A stretch of DNA of 64,000 nt from Acidobacteriota bacterium (GTDB lineage Bacteria; Acidobacteriota; Blastocatellia; RBC074), in NCBI GenBank assembly GCA_018268995.1, contig JAFDVL010000084.1, positions 1-64,000 of the forward strand, in the 5' to 3' direction. Positions 42,182-50,289 of this stretch are shown here, in pieces; position 1 is the first letter of the stretch; each line of letters starts with the position of its first letter. The translations under genes were made by a program, and so were the position numbers. The notes beneath the pieces were generated by a model. It saw only the letters and a list, made by a program, of their open reading frames with translations, was not told where the DNA came from and did no database searches.

Positions 42182-45100
42182 ATGGGCAGGATAAAAATAC
42201 TTCTCGCACTCATTGCGTTGTGTTCGCTGGCGTTGATCGCGCCGCCGCATTTCACCGCACATTCCCAACAAACTATTCCGCAAAACATTCTGGACAAACA
42301 GACTGATGTCCAAACGCGGTTGCGCGAAATCGTTCGGCTGGCGAATGAGAATCAAGGGAAAACGTTTCCGGCCACTTCTATCGAACTGGAAATCAATCGG
42401 CTGGAAACAGATTTGACCTCGATGGATTTTCGTTTGCAAAGTCTGCCGGTTTGTACGAAAGCGCCGACGGCTCCGAGCACCGATGATGCGCGCACTGCAT
42501 TGAAAGCCTTGATCCCTTCGCAAACAGGGCAGCCGGGCACGAAAACGGTTGCCCAACTGGAAGCAGAAATTCAGCAAAAGAAAGACCGCATAGTCGTGCT
42601 GGAAAAGGTCAAGAACCGAGCCGATGCGGTCTTTAAAATGCGGGCGATTGCGGCTGAAACGAACTTGCTGATTTCGATGATCCCCACAGGCGGTAAAGGC
42701 ATTCAGGATTTGCTGAACGCGCTGGACATTGCGCTGGACAAATGGGACAAGAACATCATCTCGACGCCGCAGGGAATGGTGATCGCCAATTTGCCTGGCA
42801 CGAAAGACTATTTCCGTTACTGGCGCGAAAACAAAGCCGAATTCGAGAAATTCGCGCATGAACAATGCCGAAAAAATGGTATCCCGCTGAATCGCGTAAC
42901 ACGCGATGACATTTATTCCTGGATTCCCCCGTTCAATCAACAAAAATCCGCCAGCGATTTGGCACAAACCAAAACGCAGTTGCAAAAGCTCGAAGATGAA
43001 CTGAAAAAGAAAAAAGCAACAGGCCCCAATCCCGCCGAAACATATTTCACCGGCTTGCTGGAGAAATTCGAGAAAGTTGTTGCGGTTTCAAAATGGATGG
43101 CTGATCCGACCCAGTTCGAGAAGATGAAGTCCAAGATCATCGTCGTGATTGTGGATGACAAAACAAACGCCAGCCTCAACAATGCGACGCTCACCGTTGC
43201 GCCCGCTGCTGGAACGCAGCAATCTGCTGCCAATCCATTTGAATTCGCGGACGTGAATAAAGGCACCTACAGCTTCAAAGCCACTGCGCCCGATTATGTG
43301 CCGGAAAGCACGCAGGTAGATGTTACCGATTGCAAGACCTATTCTGCCGTGCTGCGGATGAAGAAACTGCCGATCATCAACATCGCTTCGATCAAGGACG
43401 AAAACGGCAATCTGTTGGATAACATTCAGGTGGACGCAAAAAACTTGAGCGGTGGCGCAGGCGCAAGCGCGACGTATCAAAAGAATCCCATTGACCTGAA
43501 AGTTGATCCGGCAGCCTATGAAGTCACCGGCAAAGACCCGACGGACAAATACGAACCCGCCAGCCAATCCGTCAATGCCGATGCGGGACAAACTGCGGTT
43601 GTGAATTTGGTGATGCGTCCCAAAGGGGGAACCATCTTCGCGGTCGAATTCTACGACAGCACCTCCAAGCTCAAGATTGACGCGCCGCCTGATGCCAACC
43701 AGCCTTCCGTGCAGCTTGATCCTATCGAAGGACAGCCCGCGCCTGCCAAACAACCATACACCGGAACAGGTGATGTGACCTTCAAAGGCGTGCAGGCCGG
43801 GCGGTACAACTATTTCACTTCGATCTGCGGTTGGGAAAATGTTTCAGGCACGTTTACGATCAGCGCCGATGAACTCAAAAACGCCCGCATCACGCGGCAA
43901 GTCACGCTCAAACCGCGCTCGCTCGATTCATTCACCGGATCAGTGATCGAAGAAGGAACCAACGACCACATTGATAAATTCAAAGTTGCATTGATCGGTT
44001 TGGGGCCGCGCCAGGGCTATCGCTACGACACGGTCGAAGGCAAAGACCCGAATCCGAATGCCAGGATTTTGTTTGGGGCCTTTGTCATCCAAGGGCCAAT
44101 TTATTCCGGGCGCTACCGGCTGGAAATCACACGCGATTGCTTTGAGCCTTACGTCAAAGAAATCTGGTGGGGCTTTTGTCTGGATCGCGGCGCATACACG
44201 CCACAAATATTTCGGATGGAGCCGACTCCAGAATTTCGACAAGCGCGACAAAAGGCGCGCGACCTGATCGAAGCTATCAACAAGCAACGCGAGAAAGCCA
44301 AGAAAGCCGCCGACCAAGTGCAGGAAGCGCGGCGACAAGCACAAGGCTTATCCGACCTCGCCAGAGATTTGCTAAAAGAGTTGCGCGCGCTGAAGCAACG
44401 CTATCCGTCACTCGCGCAGGATTGCACCAAAGCCGAGCAAACGATCAACGAGTTGCAGCAAAAAGCCCAAGCCATTAAGGCTGCTGAGAGCCAGATTATC
44501 ACCTTGCGTGAGACCGCGAAAAATCTGGCGGGCGTCGCTTGCGAACTCGCGGACAAAGCGAAAAAAGCCACGGACGCAACTTCAGCCAACAATTTCGCAC
44601 AGAACGCGAAGCAATTCGCCGCGCAGGCGCGCAAAACCGCCGATCAAGCTGCGCAGCTAGGGCAAAAAGCGCAGCAGGACTATGCGGCGCTTGAACAAAA
44701 AGCGAATGAGATCAAACAGACTTTGGACACGCTGGAGAAGTTCCGCAAAGAGTTCGCACCACTGCAAAAACAATTGGCTGAACTGCGCCAGACAATGCAA
44801 GGAGGCACTACCGCCGCACAAGCCTTGACCGATGCCGCTGCTGCGGTGACCGAAGCCAATCGCTTGCTCGCCGCTGTCCGCCAGGCTCTGGGCAAATGCG
44901 CGGACAATCATCCCGGCAAAGCCATCGTCGAGCAGGCTGAAACCGCCAGCAAAGGCGTTGCCGGCGAACGTCAGCGTGCGCTTGACGAGCAAAAGACGAT
45001 GCAGGAATTGCTCAGCCAATCGCAGACCTCCGCCAACGAAGCCTATACGCTCGGCAGCGAAATCGAACAGATCGCCACCGCTTGTCAGAATGTAAAAGAT

Positions 45101-46984
45101 GTGCCGGATATCGCTGCCAGCAAAGCCTCCGCCGATGCCATCGAAGCCTTTGCGCAAGTCGCCGCACAATCCGCGAAGACCGCTGAAGACTGCGCCAAAG
45201 ACGCCACCGGAAACATTGCCGCCGGACAGCAACTGGTCACGCAGATTCAATCGAACATGGCGAAGTGCGAATACGAAGCTGCGCTGACATTGGCCACGCA
45301 ACTGCAACAAACCGATCCATCGAATCAATGGCTAACAACGGGCCTTGCGCAATTGCAAACGCTCGCCAGCGCGCAACAACAGGCGCGGCAGTATTTGACA
45401 GTCGGCAAAGCCGCAATTGAGCAGAAAAATCTGGATGGCGCGATTGGCGCGCTCGCGAGCGCCCTAGCTGTGCCGAACCTGCCCGTTTGCATGCGCACGC
45501 CGATGGAATCGCTCAAGAAAGAATTAGAAAAGCGCAAAGAATTCATCGGCCTGACCGAACAAGTCGAAGAGGCAACGAAGCAATGCGATTACACCAAGGC
45601 GCAACAGGTCGTCGGCAAGATCACCGCGATTTCGCCGCGTTATGACTTCATCACCACTTGGATGAACACCGAACTGCCAAAGCTTTCTGAATTGATTCTG
45701 CATCGGCAACAGGCGCTGCAATTCATCAAAGATGCGGATTCACTGGCAAATCAAGCCATCGCCGCAGCCGCGACCGAACCCGTAGACTGGGCGAAAGTCG
45801 GGCAACTGGTGCAACAGACGATGAGCAAACTTGATGAAGCCGACCGCATCGCGCCGAAGTGCATGCAGGAGCGCAGTCAAATGGATGCGATTCGCCAGAA
45901 ATGCCGCGACATCCAACAAAAGAAACCTGCCGAAATTCAAACGTCCATCGTGCTGTTGATTGATACGTCCGGCAGTATGGGCGACAACAACAAAATCGAA
46001 AATGCCAAGGCCGCTGCGCGCGCTGCTGTACGCAATGTCAGCAAGACGAATGAAATGGCTGTGCTGAATTTCTCTGGCGATTGTAGCGGCGGTGCGGTGC
46101 GTTACGCGTGTCCGTTCACAACTGACCTCAACGCCTTGCTCAAAGCGATTGATGGCTTGAGTCCCGGCGGCGGCACGCCGATGTACATTGCCACAGGGGT
46201 TGCGGTGGATTACGCGAAAAAGAAAGGACGCGGCAAATCGGCAACTGTCGTGCTGATGAGCGATGGTGGCGACACCTGCCGCGACAAACAAGCCGAAGCC
46301 GCCGCCGCGATTCGGCAAAGCAATATTCCGGTCAACACCATTGGCTATGACGTTGGAAATAATCAGCAGGCACAGGGAGATTTGGCAAATCTGGCGACGC
46401 TGACGGGCGGGCGCAATTATTCGGCTTCCGCAGCAGACCCGAAAGAAATCGTCAACGCGTTCAAGATCGCAATGCTGCCCAGCCTCTTCAAAGATTTCGA
46501 GTTGGCACAAGGTGGTAGCGGCGCGGCAGTGTCCGGCCACTTTGCAGCAGCCAAACGCGCAATTCAGCAGCAGGATCTGAACGCCGCGACGTATCAGTTG
46601 CAACAAGCGCAGAGCCTCGCGCCCAATTCGGCAGCGGTGAATTACAACCTCGCGCTCGTCAACGAAGCGAATGACAAGCCGCTGGCCGCGATTCGCAATG
46701 CGGAAAGCTATTTGAAGCTCGCACCGAACGCACTCGACCGCGCCGATGTCGAAGGTCGCATCGCCCAGATGCGCAAAGATGTCGAAGCCAATCCGCGCGC
46801 CGAATATGATCCAAACGCTTGTCGCGATGTGTACAACTGGGCCGTGACGGAACGCGACGCCGCAAAGAAATCCGGCAATCCCGCGCGCCTGCAAACCTTG
46901 CTTGAAATCCAGATTGCCGCACAGCGTGGCGACTGCACGAAAGCACGTCAAATGCAGGCACAATATCGACAGCAATTTCGTTAA
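42182..46984 (+). CDS. Giant exported protein with coiled coils, VWA domain and TPR tail
   Basis: 1600 residues from the ATG at 42182 (AGGAGGTG directly before). The frame's GTG at 42176 is a weaker alternative. Signal peptide (IKILLALIALCSLALIAPP). Helical start region to about 310. Carboxypeptidase-regulatory-like folds follow (about 320-660; VDDKTNASLNNATLTV, VIEEGTNDHIDKFKVAL). Long coiled coils follow (about 685-1050; KKAADQVQEARRQAQGLSD). A VWA domain (about 1255-1435) has the MIDAS DTSGSMG and later TPMY and SDGGDT residues. TPR-like repeats close the protein. The MIDAS suggests a metal-dependent adhesion or complex-building role. Its partner is probably the M48 protease upstream. Confidence 0.9.
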   Translation: MGRIKILLALIALCSLALIAPPHFTAHSQQTIPQNILDKQTDVQTRLREIVRLANENQGKTFPATSIELEINRLETDLTSMDFRLQSLPVCTKAPTAPSTDDARTALKALIPSQTGQPGTKTVAQLEAEIQQKKDRIVVLEKVKNRADAVFKMRAIAAETNLLISMIPTGGKGIQDLLNALDIALDKWDKNIISTPQGMVIANLPGTKDYFRYWRENKAEFEKFAHEQCRKNGIPLNRVTRDDIYSWIPPFNQQKSASDLAQTKTQLQKLEDELKKKKATGPNPAETYFTGLLEKFEKVVAVSKWMADPTQFEKMKSKIIVVIVDDKTNASLNNATLTVAPAAGTQQSAANPFEFADVNKGTYSFKATAPDYVPESTQVDVTDCKTYSAVLRMKKLPIINIASIKDENGNLLDNIQVDAKNLSGGAGASATYQKNPIDLKVDPAAYEVTGKDPTDKYEPASQSVNADAGQTAVVNLVMRPKGGTIFAVEFYDSTSKLKIDAPPDANQPSVQLDPIEGQPAPAKQPYTGTGDVTFKGVQAGRYNYFTSICGWENVSGTFTISADELKNARITRQVTLKPRSLDSFTGSVIEEGTNDHIDKFKVALIGLGPRQGYRYDTVEGKDPNPNARILFGAFVIQGPIYSGRYRLEITRDCFEPYVKEIWWGFCLDRGAYTPQIFRMEPTPEFRQARQKARDLIEAINKQREKAKKAADQVQEARRQAQGLSDLARDLLKELRALKQRYPSLAQDCTKAEQTINELQQKAQAIKAAESQIITLRETAKNLAGVACELADKAKKATDATSANNFAQNAKQFAAQARKTADQAAQLGQKAQQDYAALEQKANEIKQTLDTLEKFRKEFAPLQKQLAELRQTMQGGTTAAQALTDAAAAVTEANRLLAAVRQALGKCADNHPGKAIVEQAETASKGVAGERQRALDEQKTMQELLSQSQTSANEAYTLGSEIEQIATACQNVKDVPDIAASKASADAIEAFAQVAAQSAKTAEDCAKDATGNIAAGQQLVTQIQSNMAKCEYEAALTLATQLQQTDPSNQWLTTGLAQLQTLASAQQQARQYLTVGKAAIEQKNLDGAIGALASALAVPNLPVCMRTPMESLKKELEKRKEFIGLTEQVEEATKQCDYTKAQQVVGKITAISPRYDFITTWMNTELPKLSELILHRQQALQFIKDADSLANQAIAAAATEPVDWAKVGQLVQQTMSKLDEADRIAPKCMQERSQMDAIRQKCRDIQQKKPAEIQTSIVLLIDTSGSMGDNNKIENAKAAARAAVRNVSKTNEMAVLNFSGDCSGGAVRYACPFTTDLNALLKAIDGLSPGGGTPMYIATGVAVDYAKKKGRGKSATVVLMSDGGDTCRDKQAEAAAAIRQSNIPVNTIGYDVGNNQQAQGDLANLATLTGGRNYSASAADPKEIVNAFKIAMLPSLFKDFELAQGGSGAAVSGHFAAAKRAIQQQDLNAATYQLQQAQSLAPNSAAVNYNLALVNEANDKPLAAIRNAESYLKLAPNALDRADVEGRIAQMRKDVEANPRAEYDPNACRDVYNWAVTERDAAKKSGNPARLQTLLEIQIAAQRGDCTKARQMQAQYRQQFR

Positions 46985-47001
46985 AGGGAGAGGCGAGATA
47001 A

Positions 47002-47150
47002 TTTAGCCACGAATTGGCACGAATTTTCACGAAAGAAAATAAGCCACAGATTCTCGCGGATTCACACAGATTTCTTTTCTGCCGTATTTAATCTGTGAAA
47101 ATCTGTGTCAATCTGTGGCTCATAACAATTCGTGAAAATTCGTGGCTAAA
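47002..47150. repeat. Nested inverted repeat with decamer arms
   Basis: Outer arms: TTTAGCCACGAATTGG-type (47002-47033) against TTCGTGAAAATTCGTGGCTA (47129-47150). Inner arms: AGCCACAGATT ... CACACAGATTT (47042-47072) against AATCTGTGAAAATCTGTGTC ... GTGGCT (47090-47120). Within arms the unit recurs every ~10 bp. The stop of the lipoprotein gene (TAG, 47146-47148) lies inside the outer arm. It is between convergent genes and could serve as a bidirectional terminator. Confidence 0.85.
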
Positions 47151-48030
47151 AATTCTGCTTACTCGCAGCACGCGATTTCAGGTAGTCTTTCTCAAAATAC
47201 GAATCAGGGAGCTTGGCGGGAAAGCTCATTTCCAGGGTTTCGATGATGACTTTGGTTTTGTACACATAATTTTCTATCTCAGTTCGCCAGACTACATTTC
47301 GTCCTTCGACGGGGCGTGTTTCTTTGATCTGAAAAAGCCGTAATGGTTTCCCATCAGAACCGAAGAGCCGTAGCTCAATCGGCAAATAGTTATCGGCGCG
47401 AAAAACCGAAACATAGCGTTGAATGACGGAATCAGCATCAGGCTTGAGTGTACTTTCCACTTCCAGCGTTTTGACCCCGCCAAGTTCTTTTTCTAAGAGT
47501 AAACGCGAATCGTATTTGTGCCATTCGCCCAGCAATTCCTGGGCAGTCAGTCCGCCGAAAAAGATTTTGCCAGTGCCTGACTCTCGGAACTTATTGGTCG
47601 AGGAGACATACGCAATGCTGACGGTGGGTTTGCCCTTTTGTTCGACCGTCAGCGTAGCCAAATCCTGATCCTCTTTGGGTTCGATGATTTCTGTCAGCGT
47701 CCGCGTTTCTGCCTCGGTGTGCTTGCGGCTGATGGCCAAAACGTAAATCTGGGTTGGTTCTTTTTCGGACGTGACAGTCAATCGAACACGGCTTTTGCGA
47801 TAGGGTGCGGCCTCGCGTTTCAGATTCTCCGCAATGATTTGCTCGCCCCGCTCACGATTCGTTTTCTGGACATCAACTGTGGGCGTAGTTGTACTTAGTG
47901 AAGTAGAATTTTGCTGGCACCCATTGAGAAGAAAAAGCGTCAGAACCAGCAGCAAAAAATAGTATGAATTTCTTATCCTCAGGCTTGCAAACTTACCTGA
48001 TTCAGAGTGAGATGCTGTTCTCTTTTGCAT
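47146..48030 (-). CDS. Lipoprotein of the outer-membrane lipoprotein-sorting (LolA-like) type
   Basis: 294 residues. A lipobox LLNGC lies near 34-38 after a hydrophobic stretch (YYFLLLVLTLFLLNGC). The mature part has beta-strands resembling LolA/LppX (VEQKGKPTVSIAYVSS; KTLEVESTLKPDADSV; EMSFPAKLPDSYFEKDYL). GAGGAAA precedes the ATG. It diverges from a LolD-like ATPase by only 25 bp. No permease is next to them. Confidence 0.8.
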   Translation of the reverse strand: MQKRTASHSESGKFASLRIRNSYYFLLLVLTLFLLNGCQQNSTSLSTTTPTVDVQKTNRERGEQIIAENLKREAAPYRKSRVRLTVTSEKEPTQIYVLAISRKHTEAETRTLTEIIEPKEDQDLATLTVEQKGKPTVSIAYVSSTNKFRESGTGKIFFGGLTAQELLGEWHKYDSRLLLEKELGGVKTLEVESTLKPDADSVIQRYVSVFRADNYLPIELRLFGSDGKPLRLFQIKETRPVEGRNVVWRTEIENYVYKTKVIIETLEMSFPAKLPDSYFEKDYLKSRAASKQNF

Positions 48031-48055
48031 ACAATTTCCTCAACAATACAAAGCG

Positions 48056-48757
48056 ATGAATGATCTGATTGTCCGGCTTGAAAACGTCACCAAAATCTAT
48101 CATACAGGAGAAAAAGTCCACGCTCTTGATCAATTAAGCCTGGAAATAAAGCGGGGCGAAACGGTGGCACTGATGGGCGTTTCAGGTTCCGGGAAGTCAA
48201 CGCTGCTGAACCTGATTTGCGGACTGGATGTGCCGACCGAAGGTCACATTTATTTTGAGGGGGTTGATTTATCCAGCCTGAACGATAACGAGAGCACACG
48301 ACTGCGGCGCGAAAAAATCGGCATTATTTTTCAGACCTTCAATCTTTTGCCGACCTTATCCGCATTGGAAAATGTCGCATTGACCTTACGACTGCAAGGC
48401 AACAGCAAAAAGAAAAGCGATGCGCGGGCCAAAGAAATGCTGGAATGCGTGGGCCTGAGCCATCGGCTGTCGCATTTGCCCGATGAAATGTCGGGCGGTG
48501 AACGGCAGCGCATTGCCATTGCGCGCGCGCTCGTGTTCAATCCGCCTTTGCTATTGGCCGATGAGCCAACGGGAAACCTCGATTCACAAACGGGCGAGAG
48601 TATTTTGGAATTATTGATTAACCTCCATCGTCAGTTCGGCACCACGATTGTAATCGTCACGCACAATGAACTGGCGGCAGCGCATTGCCAGCGACGGATC
48701 ACAATGCGCGATGGCAGGATTGTGAAAGATGAAGTTCACCGCCAGGAACAGCCCTGA
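48056..48757 (+). CDS. ABC transporter ATP-binding protein (LolD/MacB type)
   Basis: 233 residues, standard NBD length. Walker A GVSGSGKS, Q loop, signature MSGGERQR, Walker B LLLADEPTGNLD, switch His in VTHN. The LolD/FtsE/MacB subfamily is indicated by LNLICGLDVPTEG and EPTGNLDSQTG. The cognate FtsX-like permease is not next to it. It may serve lipoprotein release with a permease elsewhere. Confidence 0.9.
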   Translation: MNDLIVRLENVTKIYHTGEKVHALDQLSLEIKRGETVALMGVSGSGKSTLLNLICGLDVPTEGHIYFEGVDLSSLNDNESTRLRREKIGIIFQTFNLLPTLSALENVALTLRLQGNSKKKSDARAKEMLECVGLSHRLSHLPDEMSGGERQRIAIARALVFNPPLLLADEPTGNLDSQTGESILELLINLHRQFGTTIVIVTHNELAAAHCQRRITMRDGRIVKDEVHRQEQP

Positions 48758-48889
48758 GTTATACACAGATGGCTGTGACAGCAAGCTGACCAACCCAATC
48801 CTGCCACTTTTGTTTCGGTAAGTAGCATTCATCTCTGCTTACGATTAAGATGCGGCATTCAGAACCAACAAGAAATCTCAGGGAAAACA

Positions 48890-49960
48890 ATGAGTACAAA
48901 ACAAACATTTCGCATTGCAGTGCTGCCCGGCGATGGTATCGGCCCGGATGTGATTGCCGAAGGCCTTCGCGTCCTGCGTTCGGTTGAAGCTAAACTCGGC
49001 AGCATTCAATTTGAGTTGCAGGAATTTTCCGTCGGTGCGGGTGAATATCTGAAAAGCGGCGACCCCTTGCCTGCCGCTACGTTTGAAGCCATCAAACAAT
49101 TCGATGCGATTCTGCTGGGCGCAATGGGGATGCCGAATGTCCGCTGGCCAAGCGGAGTTGAGATGACACCGCAAATTGACCTGCGCGAACGGCTGGGGCT
49201 GTATTGCGGGTTGCGCCCGGTAAAGTTGTATCACGCACAGGACACGCCGCTAAAAAACTATGGCGCAGGCGAAATTGATTTGCTGATTGTCCGCGAAAGC
49301 ACCGAAGGATTGTTTTCTTCGCGGCTGAATACCGTGCCCGTCGGGGCAACCGAGGCGACTGATACAATGCGGATCACGCGGCAAACCTCAGAGCGATTGT
49401 TTCGCGCTGCCTTTCGTGAAGCGCGCAAACGACGCAGCCTGGTTTCCTTGATTGACAAGGCTAACGTGCTGCCTTCGATGGCCTTTTTTCGGGGCATTTT
49501 TGATGAAATCAGCCGCGAGTTTCCTGACATCAAAACCGAACGGATTTATGTGGATGCGGCGGCGCTGTATCTGGTGCAACAACCGCAACGCTTTGACGTG
49601 ATGGTGACGGAAAATATGTTTGGCGACATTTTGTCTGACCTGACAGGAGGTTTAGTGGGCGGGATGGGAATGGCTCCATCGGCGGACATCGGTGACAAAT
49701 ATGCGGTCTTTCAGCCCTCGCATGGTTCGGCACCCGACATCGCAGGCAAAGGCATCGCCAATCCTATCGCCACCATTTTGTCCGTAGCGATGATGCTGGA
49801 ATGGTTCGATACGCCAGAAACAAAACAGGGCGCAACGATCATTCATCAAGCCGTAGCGCAAGTATTGCAAACATCAGAAAATCGCACGCGTGATTTAGGT
49901 GGTGCCCTAAGCACAGAACAAATGGGAAATCTTATTGTCGAGACCGTAGCAGAAGCCTGA
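48890..49960 (+). CDS. Isocitrate/isopropylmalate-type dehydrogenase
   Basis: 356 residues, the usual length. NAD(P)-binding decarboxylating dehydrogenase family: LPGDGIGPDVI at the start, RLGLYCGLRPVK, RESTEGLFSS, and the Asp-rich metal site NMFGDILSDLTGG, with GSAPDIAGKGIANP as the nucleotide site. The motif RESTEGLFSS differs from the typical LeuB (RELTGG) and Icd signatures, so the substrate stays open (3-isopropylmalate, homoisocitrate, tartrate or another malate-like acid). Confidence 0.88.
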   Translation: MSTKQTFRIAVLPGDGIGPDVIAEGLRVLRSVEAKLGSIQFELQEFSVGAGEYLKSGDPLPAATFEAIKQFDAILLGAMGMPNVRWPSGVEMTPQIDLRERLGLYCGLRPVKLYHAQDTPLKNYGAGEIDLLIVRESTEGLFSSRLNTVPVGATEATDTMRITRQTSERLFRAAFREARKRRSLVSLIDKANVLPSMAFFRGIFDEISREFPDIKTERIYVDAAALYLVQQPQRFDVMVTENMFGDILSDLTGGLVGGMGMAPSADIGDKYAVFQPSHGSAPDIAGKGIANPIATILSVAMMLEWFDTPETKQGATIIHQAVAQVLQTSENRTRDLGGALSTEQMGNLIVETVAEA

Positions 49961-50049
49961 CCGTGAGGAAGGGGGCATATTTCCTTCACGTAGTAGCAAA
50001 TAATGGTGTTTGAAGATTAAAATCGGCAACTGGGTTCTGTTTTGGTTTT

Positions 50050-50238
50050 CGACCCAACGGGTCGCCTGAGTTTAGGCAGGTCGTTCACGGCCTGTAACTA
50101 GGCGAACGATCATTTCACGTCCCAGCGGGACGTTTGAATCGGGTTGCTGGTCAAGCGTCCCGCTGGGACGCGCGGTTCTCTTGCTTTTGCCTACAGGCCG
50201 TGAACGACCTGCCTACAATCAATGGCCCGTACCGGGCC
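50050..50238. repeat. Cluster of mini-palindromes and a 24-bp inverted repeat
   Basis: Four 6-bp-arm palindromes of the form CGxCCC-NNN-GGGxCG: CGACCC-AAC-GGGTCG (50050), CGTCCC-AGC-GGGACG (50118), CGTCCC-GCT-GGGACG (50156), GGCCCG-TAC-CGGGCC (50224). An outer pair of perfect 24-bp arms (50073-50096 and 50192-50215) encloses the middle two, which are themselves inverted copies of each other. It fills the gap between the convergent dehydrogenase and 2041-residue genes. Confidence 0.85.
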
Positions 50239-50289
50239 GATGCCGGATTTAATCTTCAAAACTTGCTCGCAACTATGTGAAACAACTCC

